The notes below the pieces were generated by a model. That model worked only from the letters and a program-made list of their open reading frames with translations, ran no database searches and was not told where the DNA came from. The position numbers were made by a program, and so were the translations under genes. 18,949 nt of DNA from JADJOY01 sp046331705 [NCBI: bacterium] (GTDB taxonomy: Bacteria > JADJOY01), in NCBI GenBank assembly GCA_046331705.1, contig JAXLQJ010000090.1, positions 1 through 18,949 of the forward strand, written 5' to 3'. Each line of letters begins with the position of its first letter. The stretch's first letter is position 1. Shown one piece after another: positions 1-7,141 of this stretch.

Positions 1-1
1 C

Positions 2-1843
2 GAGGCGCGCGCCACGAACCCGGCCGCGCAGATCGCCGTGTCGCCGATGGGCGAGGATCGCTCGCTGACCATTGCCGCTGCGGACCCGTTCGCGTACCTG
101 GGAACCAGCCTGGCGGTTGGCGATCTCGACGGCGACGGGAAGGACGATCTGGTGATCGGCTCGCCGGGCTACAACGTCGTCGGCGGTCCGCAGGTGGGAC
201 GCGTCCGGGTGGTCCGCGGTCGCGCCGTCGCCGCCCACGAATCGCTCGACGTGACCAGCGGCGGTGCGGACATCACGCTCACCGGCGACCTGGCCTTCGG
301 CCGCTTCGGCTGGGCGGTGGCGCTGGTCGATCTCAACGCCGACGGTCGGCTCGATCTCGCCGTCTCGCAGCCGACCACCGACGCGGCGAGCTACGGCTAC
401 CGCGGACGCGTGCTCGTCTATTTCGGTCAGCCGGGCGGCACGCTCTCGAGCACGCCGGACGTCACCGTCACCACCTCGAACGCCTACGCGAACCTGGGCT
501 TTCGTCTGGTTGGCGCCGACCTCGATCAGGACGGGCACGCCGATCTGGTCATCTCCACTCCGTACGAGCGCGCCGGTGGCCGTCAGCGCGGTCAGGTGGC
601 CGTCTTTCGCGCCAGCGCGTCCTACACCTCCGGCGTCTCGAAGGACGTCTCGCTCGCCGATTGGCGCGTGACCGGCTCGCAGGATTGGGCGTGGCTCGGC
701 TTCGAGGTGATCGCCGCGGACCTCGGCTCGCCGGCGCACCCACACCTCGTGGTCGGGGCGCCCAAGTGGAAGAGCGGCTCGATCCAGGGCGCGGGCCGCG
801 TGTACGCGTTCGACATGGCCGGCCTCGCCAGCGGCACGGCGTCGACCAGCCCGGTGTTCACGATCACCGGCACCGGCGAGTTCGACAACTCCGGCTCGGC
901 GCTGGCGTTCGGTGATCCGCGCGGCAACGGCCAGCCGTTGCTCGCCATCGGCTCTCCTGCCGACTCGCCCAACGCCACGGCGCAGACCGGGTCGGTGGCG
1001 CTGGTTTCCGTGGATGGCCTGAGCGGCGATCACTCGCTCGGCTCGCTGGCCGTGGCGACGCGGATCGACGGCGATCTGTCGTTCGCGCGCCTGGGTGCGC
1101 GGCTCGGGTTCGTGGACGTGAACGGCGACGGCGCCGACGAGCTCTGGGTGAGCGAGCCGATGCGCAAGGATGGGCTCGCGAACTGGGAGGCGGGTGCGGC
1201 GTATCTCTTCGCCGGCGGCGCTTCGTTCCCCGCCGGCTCGCTGGTGGCGGGGCCGTCGACGGCGCTGTGGAGCATGCGCGACACCGCGCTCCGCGGCGTC
1301 TTCGGATCCACGCTCGCGTTTCCCGATTTCGACGGCGACGGCTCGCCGGATTTCGCCATCGCGTCGCGGCGCTCGTTCGCTGCGGAGAACGAAGGCGGCT
1401 TGGTGCGCGTGGTGATGGCGCCCAAGCTCGCCGTGAGCACCGTCCAGCCCACTCAGCTCGGTGTGGCCACCGAGCGGAACGTGGTGGTCAACGGTACGCG
1501 CTTCCACTCGGCGGGAGCGGCGCTGAGATTGGTGCGAGGCGCCACCGAGATCGTGCCCAGCATCACCTCCGTGACCGCGACGCAGATGCGCGGCTCGGTG
1601 AGCGTGCCCGCAGGGGCGGAGCTCGGAAGCTACGACCTGGTGGTGCGCGACGCGTTCGGATCCGTGACGCTGCCGGGCGCGGTGCAGGTGACCGCCGAGC
1701 CGGGCCCGGTGGTGTGCGGCGTGAGCCGCTTCGGTAGCGCGGACGAGTCCGCCGCCGCGCGCGCGTGGTTGGTGGCGCTGGCGCTGCCGATGGTGATCGT
1801 GGCTGCGGTCCGTCGTCGCCTGCGCGCGCCGCGCATCGACTGA
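2..1843 (+). CDS. FG-GAP seven-bladed propeller / TIG surface protein (5' partial)
   Basis: The frame is open to the window edge, so the N-terminus is probably missing; the GTG at 38 is only the first in-frame start codon and residues below count from it. Seven integrin-alpha-type FG-GAP repeats are visible, with Ca-loop-like segments near residues 29, 98, 160, 226, 291, 358 and 428 (for example DLDGDGKDDL and DFDGDGSPDF). The loops of repeats 4 and 5 are degenerate. Seven repeats would close a complete beta-propeller. An IPT/TIG Ig-like domain follows at about 466-555. The C-terminus has a single Cys (VVCGVS), a hydrophobic helix near 573-592 and RRRLR, the Cys/helix/Arg pattern of MYXO-CTERM-type sorting tails. 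The protein is probably exported and surface-anchored, with a role in adhesion or ligand binding. The architecture is clear, but the ligand and exact function are unknown. Confidence 0.85.
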   Translation, partial: EARATNPAAQIAVSPMGEDRSLTIAAADPFAYLGTSLAVGDLDGDGKDDLVIGSPGYNVVGGPQVGRVRVVRGRAVAAHESLDVTSGGADITLTGDLAFGRFGWAVALVDLNADGRLDLAVSQPTTDAASYGYRGRVLVYFGQPGGTLSSTPDVTVTTSNAYANLGFRLVGADLDQDGHADLVISTPYERAGGRQRGQVAVFRASASYTSGVSKDVSLADWRVTGSQDWAWLGFEVIAADLGSPAHPHLVVGAPKWKSGSIQGAGRVYAFDMAGLASGTASTSPVFTITGTGEFDNSGSALAFGDPRGNGQPLLAIGSPADSPNATAQTGSVALVSVDGLSGDHSLGSLAVATRIDGDLSFARLGARLGFVDVNGDGADELWVSEPMRKDGLANWEAGAAYLFAGGASFPAGSLVAGPSTALWSMRDTALRGVFGSTLAFPDFDGDGSPDFAIASRRSFAAENEGGLVRVVMAPKLAVSTVQPTQLGVATERNVVVNGTRFHSAGAALRLVRGATEIVPSITSVTATQMRGSVSVPAGAELGSYDLVVRDAFGSVTLPGAVQVTAEPGPVVCGVSRFGSADESAAARAWLVALALPMVIVAAVRRRLRAPRID

Positions 1844-1893
1844 GTCGTCGCGGCTCGACCGGCCCGATCGCGCCCCACGCGTGCGGCAAGGCA

Positions 1894-1950
1894 CGGCGGT
1901 GCCATGCTGCGGCGCGGCGCGGCGCTGCGGCGGTGCCATGCTGCGGCGCG
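1894..1950. repeat. 23-bp direct repeat upstream of the membrane protein gene
   Basis: Two identical 23-bp copies lie at 1894-1916 and 1928-1950, separated by 11 bp of similar GCG-rich sequence. Each contains GGTGCCATGCTGCGGCGCG. The second copy ends at the base before the ATG at 1951. Each copy carries an ATG that is out of frame with the gene. The repeat lies in the 107-bp gap after the FG-GAP gene. It may be a recent local duplication or slippage product. No protein-binding function is evident. Confidence 0.8.
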
Positions 1951-3675
1951 ATGACGGCGATCGTCGACGACAGGGCAGCGGGAGCGCGCCGCGCGCGCTC
2001 GCTCGAGTCGGGCCTCGCGCTTGCTGTCGTGGCGCTGGTGACGGCGCTCGCGCATTTCCTGCTGGTCGGCGGCTTCGGGCTCTACGAGGACGACCTCTTC
2101 CTCATCGGGTCGCCGCTCGCCCACCCGAACGGTGCCTACCTCTTCGAGCAGCTCGATCGCTTCGTGTCGTGGCCGGAAGGGCGTCCGCTTCACGGCTACG
2201 TGGCGGCGGTCCTCACCATCGTGGCGTCGCGGCTCGGCGGCATCGCGGGCCTGTGGTGGCTCGCGTGGGGGATCCTGGTCGCCAACGCATGGCTCTTCCA
2301 GCGCCTGCTGCGACGACGTCTGCCCGGGCGGATGGCGCTCCTCGCCGCGCTCTTCCTGACCCTCGCGCCGTCGGACACCGCGCGGCCGATGATGCACGTG
2401 GTCTACGTCGTCCAGGCGTCGCTGACCTTCGTGCTCGTCGCGGCGCTGCTTCACGGCCGCGGCAGGACGACGCTCGCGTGCGTGCTCGCGGTGATCGCGC
2501 TGCTCACCTACGAGACGTTCTTTCCGCTCTACGTGCTGGCTCCCGTCTTCGCTCGCGACGAGCGGATGCGCAGCCGCCGCGCTTGGCTCAGACACCTGGC
2601 GACGGTGGCGGCGTGCCTCGCGTTCGTGCTCGCGGCGCGCGTGCTGACGCGAGAGGCGCGGGTGCTGACGACGCTCGCCCCCACGGCGCTCGGCGGGACG
2701 CTCGCGACGCTCGCTGGCCACCTCGTCGCGGGACCCGCGCTCGGCCTCGGGCTCTCGATCTACCGTCCGCTGCGTGAGCTCGCGAACGCCGACGCCACGT
2801 ATGCGGTGGTGGTCGTGGCCGTGGCAGCCGTGTGCGCTACGGCGCTGGTGATGCAGCAGTGGCTCGAGGACCACGCGCCGGGCGCACCGGACGCCGACGT
2901 CCGCGGGCCCGACATCGCGACGATGCGCGAGCGGTTGACGCTCGGTGGCGCGCTGCTCGTGCTGGGCTACGTGCTCTCGTTCACGCGTCCAATCGGGCTC
3001 ACCGAAGGGCGCATGTCGACCGTGCACTCGGCGGGGACGCTCGGGCTCGCGGTGATCGTGGCGACCCTCCTGGATCGTGCGCTGGCGAGTGCTGCGACCC
3101 AACGCGCGCGGCGTGGCGCGCTGGTCGGCGTCTCGCTCTACCTCGGACTGCTCGCGGGCCCGCAGCTGCTGGTGCAGCAGGACTACGTGCGCGATTGGTC
3201 GCTCGCGGCGCGGTTCTGGACGCGGGCGCTCGTGCTGCTGGCCGACCTCGGACCGAACACCCAGGTGGTCGTCGAGCGAGACGGCCTCTCCCTGGGGCGG
3301 TTCGCGTATCCGCATCACCGCGCCGACGATCGCGTCTTCAAGCATCTGTGCGGCTTCGGCGACGAGTGGGAGGATCTGAATCGCTGGATCGAGGTCGATC
3401 GGGGCTGGACCGAGGGCCTGCGCTGGGTGGACGGCAGCGCGGAGCTGCCCGACGCGCCGTTCTTCAAGCCCATGCCGGGTGCCGGGCCGAATCTCGCGCT
3501 GCCGAACGGCGACGTGATCGTCTTGACCTCGCGCGACGGCGAGTGGTTCCGACGCGAGGAGCCGATCGCGGTCGGCGAGCACGTGCTGGCGCTCAAGCCC
3601 TTGGAGCCGAACGCGCGCGGAATCTGCGGGGATGGCGTCCTGCGCCCATGGCTCGCGCGCGCCAAGCCGGGTTGA
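1951..3675 (+). CDS. Polytopic membrane protein, GT-C glycosyltransferase-like
   Basis: A 574-residue membrane protein with many hydrophobic segments over about the first 430 residues, then a roughly 140-residue soluble tail. Helix 1 (about 20-42) is followed directly by an acidic EDD motif at 46-48 (YEDDLFLIG). An acidic pair in the first outer loop after helix 1 is characteristic of GT-C enzymes such as GT39/PMT-like lipid-phosphate-sugar transferases. A TYETFFPLY segment further on also recalls such proteins. I infer transfer of a sugar from a polyprenyl-phosphate donor at the outer face of the inner membrane; no substrate can be deduced. The ATG at 1951 was chosen because it starts a normal basic N-terminus before helix 1, although no clear Shine-Dalgarno is present. 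A GTG at 1933 is the in-frame alternative. It follows the FG-GAP gene on the same strand and converges with the radical SAM gene. Confidence 0.72.
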   Translation: MTAIVDDRAAGARRARSLESGLALAVVALVTALAHFLLVGGFGLYEDDLFLIGSPLAHPNGAYLFEQLDRFVSWPEGRPLHGYVAAVLTIVASRLGGIAGLWWLAWGILVANAWLFQRLLRRRLPGRMALLAALFLTLAPSDTARPMMHVVYVVQASLTFVLVAALLHGRGRTTLACVLAVIALLTYETFFPLYVLAPVFARDERMRSRRAWLRHLATVAACLAFVLAARVLTREARVLTTLAPTALGGTLATLAGHLVAGPALGLGLSIYRPLRELANADATYAVVVVAVAAVCATALVMQQWLEDHAPGAPDADVRGPDIATMRERLTLGGALLVLGYVLSFTRPIGLTEGRMSTVHSAGTLGLAVIVATLLDRALASAATQRARRGALVGVSLYLGLLAGPQLLVQQDYVRDWSLAARFWTRALVLLADLGPNTQVVVERDGLSLGRFAYPHHRADDRVFKHLCGFGDEWEDLNRWIEVDRGWTEGLRWVDGSAELPDAPFFKPMPGAGPNLALPNGDVIVLTSRDGEWFRREEPIAVGEHVLALKPLEPNARGICGDGVLRPWLARAKPG

Positions 3676-3705
3676 GCCCGAGATGGGCGGGGCGCTCGGG
3701 GACGC

Positions 3706-3723
3706 CCGCGGGTCAGCCCGCGG
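3706..3723. terminator. GC hairpin between convergent genes
   Basis: A perfect 7-bp inverted repeat, CCGCGGG (3706-3712) and CCCGCGG (3717-3723), encloses a TCAG loop. The loop contains the reverse-complement stop codon (3713-3715) of the minus-strand radical SAM gene. It sits in the 37-bp gap between two convergent genes and just inside the second. It could end transcription from one or both sides. There is no U-tract, so an intrinsic terminator is only a possibility. Confidence 0.35.
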
Positions 3724-5209
3724 CAAGCACGGGGTCAGGCGCGAGATTCGCGGGAAGCTCGATCCCAGGTGCGAGGGAGCGCTCGCGCCGATAGAGCGAG
3801 AATCGTCCGATCGCGAGGACCTCGCGAGCGAACGTCTCGGCCAGGATGCGCGCGCCGTGGCGGCGCCGCAGCACCGCCGAGCCGAGCCTCAGTGCTTGTC
3901 GGGGGCGCAGGTAGAAGCGCCGCAGGAACCGATCCGGCAGTGCGCGCAGCTGCTCGAGCGGGATCGCGGGAGTGCGCACCACCGGCTCCTTGGTGGTGTA
4001 GAGATCGGTGTCGTCGCTCGCCAGCAGCCCCGCGGCGCGCACCTCGTCGCGAAACGCCGTGCCGCCGAAGGGCGTTGCGAAGACGATGGTGAGCAGGTCG
4101 AGCGGCAGGCGCGCGAACCAACGGTACGAGCGCTCCAGCGACTCGAGCGTGTCGCTCGGAAAACCGATGATCCAGCCGGCGTGGCTCAGGATGCCGTGGC
4201 CGTGCATGGCCGCGAGCGCGCGCTCCGCGTCGTCGTCGTCGTAGCGCTTCTGGATGCGCTCGCGTAGCACGGCGTCGCCGGATTCGAGCCCCAGGAAGCC
4301 GTACACGCAGCCGGCGGCGCTCATCGCGTGGGCTAGCTCGTCGGTCATCTCGTCGGCGCGGCAGAATGCGCCCCACGCGAGGCGATCCGGGAGGCGGCGG
4401 CGCACCAGCTCGTCGCAGATCTCCACGACCCATCTCGGGCGCACCGTGAACTCCTCGTCGCGGAAGAAGAGCGAGTCGATCGCATGACGGTCGAGGAGCA
4501 TCTCGATCTCGTCGACCACGTTCGCGGCCGTGCGCTTGGTCCACGCCGCGCCCCACAGCGCCGGTGTCTGGCAGAACGAACAGGTGTACGGGCAACCGCG
4601 CGAGGCCTGCACGGAGAGCGTGCGCATCCGCGACGCCGGCGTGCACAAGAACTGGTTGAAGCGGTAGCGCTCGATGGGCAGACCGTCGCGCATCGGCAGC
4701 GACAGGCGGTCGAGCTTCTTGAGGCGACGCCGGGACGGCGTCACGACGAGCTCGCCAGCAGCGCCGCGAAACGCGAGCCCCTCGATGGTCGTGAGATCGG
4801 GCTGGCGCGCCGCGCCGAAAGCGTCGAGGAGCTCGACCATCGCTTCCTCGCCCTCGCCGCGCACCACCACGTCGATCGCCGGATCGAGCGCGCAGCCGGG
4901 CTCGCCGGACACGTGCCAGCCGCCGAACACGATGCGCGCGCCGTACCGCGCCTGAGCCGCGCGCGCCAGCACCAGCCCGTTCCGATAGGTCTCGGTCATG
5001 GCGCTCAGGCCGACGACCTCCGGGCGGAACGCATCCAGCTCGTCGAAGAGTCGCGCGACCGCGGTCCGGTCGCGGTCGATCAGATCGCGAAGCAGCACCT
5101 CGTGGCCCGCATCGCGGCACGCGGCACCGACGTAGCCGAGCCCGATCGGCTCCAGAAAGCACGACGCGTTGGTGTAATTCGTGGGCGGCTGGATCAGCGC
5201 GACGCGCAT
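3713..5209 (-). CDS. Class B radical SAM enzyme with cobalamin-binding-type domain
   Basis: A 498-residue protein. Its N-terminal part has B12-binding-like Rossmann features: MRVALIQPPT, GLGYVGAACRDAGHEV, then GGWHVSGEP (96-104) and a VVRGEGEE turn (116-123). The radical SAM cluster motif CPYTCSFC has C206, C210 and C213, the CxxxCxxC signature for the SAM-bound 4Fe-4S cluster. Length and layout fit the BchE/HpnJ/P-methylase class. Members carry out methylations or ring rearrangements on lipids, tetrapyrroles or natural products, and the substrate here is unknown. Start: the ATG at 5209 begins the domain cleanly, while a longer frame adds a low-complexity Arg-rich stretch that looks non-coding. 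It lies 135 bp downstream of the SDR gene on the same strand, behind a hairpin. It may be the last gene of the sulfotransferase operon or a separate unit. Confidence 0.85.
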   Translation of the reverse strand: MRVALIQPPTNYTNASCFLEPIGLGYVGAACRDAGHEVLLRDLIDRDRTAVARLFDELDAFRPEVVGLSAMTETYRNGLVLARAAQARYGARIVFGGWHVSGEPGCALDPAIDVVVRGEGEEAMVELLDAFGAARQPDLTTIEGLAFRGAAGELVVTPSRRRLKKLDRLSLPMRDGLPIERYRFNQFLCTPASRMRTLSVQASRGCPYTCSFCQTPALWGAAWTKRTAANVVDEIEMLLDRHAIDSLFFRDEEFTVRPRWVVEICDELVRRRLPDRLAWGAFCRADEMTDELAHAMSAAGCVYGFLGLESGDAVLRERIQKRYDDDDAERALAAMHGHGILSHAGWIIGFPSDTLESLERSYRWFARLPLDLLTIVFATPFGGTAFRDEVRAAGLLASDDTDLYTTKEPVVRTPAIPLEQLRALPDRFLRRFYLRPRQALRLGSAVLRRRHGARILAETFAREVLAIGRFSLYRRERSLAPGIELPANLAPDPVLAAG

Positions 5210-5260
5210 CGGTGGGCCTCGCGTCCGCGACGCGCGGCGCCCTCCCTTCGTACTGGACCC

Positions 5261-5291
5261 CGTCCGCCGCCGCAAGCGGCGGGGCCGGACG
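5261..5291. terminator. Long GC hairpin between SDR and radical SAM genes
   Basis: Within the 135-bp spacer 5210-5344, bases 5261-5273 and 5276-5291 pair. There are 7 bp around an AA loop, a 3-nt bulge (5283-5285), then 6 more bp (CGTCCG with CGGACG). It lies about 55-85 nt past the SDR stop in the direction of transcription and about 50 nt before the radical SAM start. It could be a terminator, attenuator or mRNA-stabilising element. No U-tract follows. I saw nothing else definite in this spacer. Confidence 0.4.
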
Positions 5292-5344
5292 CGGACACTG
5301 CCTCCGCGCAGCGGCGCGCGGCGATCCCGAGCAGGGACTCGGGC

Positions 5345-6112
5345 TCAGCAGACGATCGAGTAGCCGCCGTCGACCACCAGCGTGTGGCCGGTGATGAACC
5401 GGGCCGCCGGGCTGGCGAGGAAGAGCACCGGCGGCGCCACGTCCTCGGGCTCGCCCCAGCGGCCGAGCGGCGTGCGCTCGAGCACCGGGCGCGAGAGATC
5501 CTCGCTGCCGACCATGATCTCGGTCATGCGCGTCGCGATGAAGCCGGGTGCCACGGCGTTGACGCGAATGCGGTCGGGCGCCCAGTAGGCCGCGAGGTTC
5601 TTGGTGAGCTGGACGAGACCGGCCTTGGCGGCGCCGTAGCCCGGGACGAGCGGCACGGCGGAAAACGCCGCGAGCGACGCGATGCTCACGACGCTCGCGC
5701 CGCCAGCGAGCGTGCTGGCGGCGAGGCGTTCACGCACCGCCAGCGAGAGCCGGAACGCACCCACCAGGTTGATGTGGAGCGTCTCCTCGAAGACGTCGGG
5801 CTCCCATTCGCTGCGAAAGCCCGGGAGGTTGGCGCCGGCGTTGTTCACGAGCACGTCGAGGTCGCCGAGGGTTGCGACGAGGGCCTCGATGGAGTCGGGC
5901 GTGCGGGTGTCGAGCGGGTGATAGCGGAAGGCTCCGAGGTCGGCGTCGTAGTCGGAGGCGCGCGCACGCGTGCCGGTGACGGTCACCGCCGCGCCAGCCT
6001 CCGCGAAGGCCGCCGCGATCGCATGGCCGATGCCGCCGGTCCCGCCGGTGACCAGCACGGCGCGATCGGTGAAGTCGAAGCGAACGGCAGGTGCGACGGT
6101 CGGCTCGGCCAT
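5345..6112 (-). CDS. SDR family NAD(P)-dependent oxidoreductase
   Basis: A 255-residue classical short-chain dehydrogenase/reductase of typical length. Visible are the cofactor motif TGGTGGIG (22-29), NNAG (90-93), Asn115 (HINLVG), Ser143 in VVSIAS, and YGAAK with Tyr159 and Lys163, so the N-S-Y-K catalytic set is intact. VAPG follows at 187-190. An Arg after strand 2 (VTGTRAR) suggests NADP(H) rather than NAD(H), which is inference. The C-terminus, HTLVVDGGYSI, is typical of the FabG-like group. It would interconvert an alcohol and a ketone, with substrate unknown. Its ATG lies 3 bp after the stop of the Gfo/Idh/MocA gene, so the two are almost certainly co-transcribed, and two oxidoreductases may act in sequence on one substrate. 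Confidence 0.92.
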   Translation of the reverse strand: MAEPTVAPAVRFDFTDRAVLVTGGTGGIGHAIAAAFAEAGAAVTVTGTRARASDYDADLGAFRYHPLDTRTPDSIEALVATLGDLDVLVNNAGANLPGFRSEWEPDVFEETLHINLVGAFRLSLAVRERLAASTLAGGASVVSIASLAAFSAVPLVPGYGAAKAGLVQLTKNLAAYWAPDRIRVNAVAPGFIATRMTEIMVGSEDLSRPVLERTPLGRWGEPEDVAPPVLFLASPAARFITGHTLVVDGGYSIVC

Positions 6113-6115
6113 GGC

Positions 6116-7141
6116 TCAGTCCCAGACTCGTTCCCAGCGCTTGGTCTCGGCGGAACGGTACATCGCGAGCGCGGCGCGCAGCTCGCCGATCGCGGCCTCC
6201 GGGCCGGCGGCCAGCGGGGTGCCGTCGAGACAAGCGCGCGCGAAGTCGCCGAGCTGCGGGGCGTACGATTCCATGTAACCGCACGGCTCGTCGATGGCTT
6301 GCCCGAAATGAGTCTCGTTGAAGAGCACGACCCGTCCGCCCATCTCGGCATCGATCACGATCTCGCCGCGTGTGCCCGTGACCCGGAAGAAGGTATCCAT
6401 GCCGAGCATACCGTCGACCAGCATGACCTCGAACGACGCCGAGCGCCCCGAGCGGAAGCGCAGCAGCGCACGCGCCAGCGATTCGCCCTCCATCTGGGCG
6501 AGCGGCCGATCGAGGATGGCCACGACCTCCTCGATCTCGCCCATGAACATTCGGAGCGGCCGGATCCAGTGCGAGCCGATGTCGAGCGCCACGCCGCCGC
6601 CGGCCGCGCTCTTCTGGAACCGCCAGGGGCTCGCCCCCTCGTAGAACGACGCCGCGATCATCAGCGTCGCGAACGAGCTGGCGCGAGCCGTGATCACCTC
6701 GCCGATGGCGCCCTCGTCGATGAGGCGCTTCGCGATCACGACCTCGGGCCAGTACTGAGCGTTCTCCGCGACCATCAGCACGCGGCCCGCGGCGCGCGCG
6801 GTCGCGAGGATGCGATCGCACGCGGCGAGCTCGAGCGCCATGGGCTTCTCGAGCAGCACGTGCTTGCCGGCGGCGAGCGCCGCGCACGCCGCGCGCTCGT
6901 GAAGCGCCGGCGGCAGCAAGATGGCGACCGCGTCGAAGTCGCCGTCGGCGAGCGCCGCGTCGAGCGAGGCGAAGGGCATGGCGCCGGTCTCGGCGGCCAC
7001 GGCTTCCGCGCGCTCGATCGCGGTATCGACGGCAGCGGTGACCCGGACCGCGCCGCCGGAGGCTTCCACGGCGTTGAGGTGCATGCGAGAGATCGCACCG
7101 CAACCGACGATCGCGAGACGCAGCTGCGGGGTGCCCGTCAT
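6116..7141 (-). CDS. Gfo/Idh/MocA family oxidoreductase
   Basis: A 341-residue protein of normal family length. The N-terminal Rossmann fold has IVGCGAIS (11-18, GxGxxx). The catalytic EKP motif is at 98-100 (LLEKPMAL, Lys99). The second-domain motif GGGVALDIGSHW (181-192) supplies Asp187 and His191. The family uses NAD(P) to oxidise or reduce hydroxyl/keto groups, mostly on sugars, inositols or their conjugates, and some members act on other substrates. The ATG at 7141 overlaps the stop of the upstream alkylsulfatase-like gene by 4 bp (ATGA), which supports this start and translational coupling. A longer frame upstream is Arg/Pro-rich shadow sequence. In context it probably modifies the same molecule as the sulfotransferase and SDR, but that is inference. 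Confidence 0.9.
   Translation of the reverse strand: MTGTPQLRLAIVGCGAISRMHLNAVEASGGAVRVTAAVDTAIERAEAVAAETGAMPFASLDAALADGDFDAVAILLPPALHERAACAALAAGKHVLLEKPMALELAACDRILATARAAGRVLMVAENAQYWPEVVIAKRLIDEGAIGEVITARASSFATLMIAASFYEGASPWRFQKSAAGGGVALDIGSHWIRPLRMFMGEIEEVVAILDRPLAQMEGESLARALLRFRSGRSASFEVMLVDGMLGMDTFFRVTGTRGEIVIDAEMGGRVVLFNETHFGQAIDEPCGYMESYAPQLGDFARACLDGTPLAAGPEAAIGELRAALAMYRSAETKRWERVWD

Noticed and set aside
3685-3707. GGGCG/CGCCC stem before the radical SAM stop
   Set aside because: It is a 5-bp stem with an 8-nt loop in GC-rich DNA, weaker than the adjacent 7-bp hairpin and competing with it.
1630-3726. 698-codon minus-strand frame over the FG-GAP end and GT-C-like gene
   Set aside because: It is rich in Arg, Glu and His with no recognisable motif, and is antisense to a clear membrane protein.
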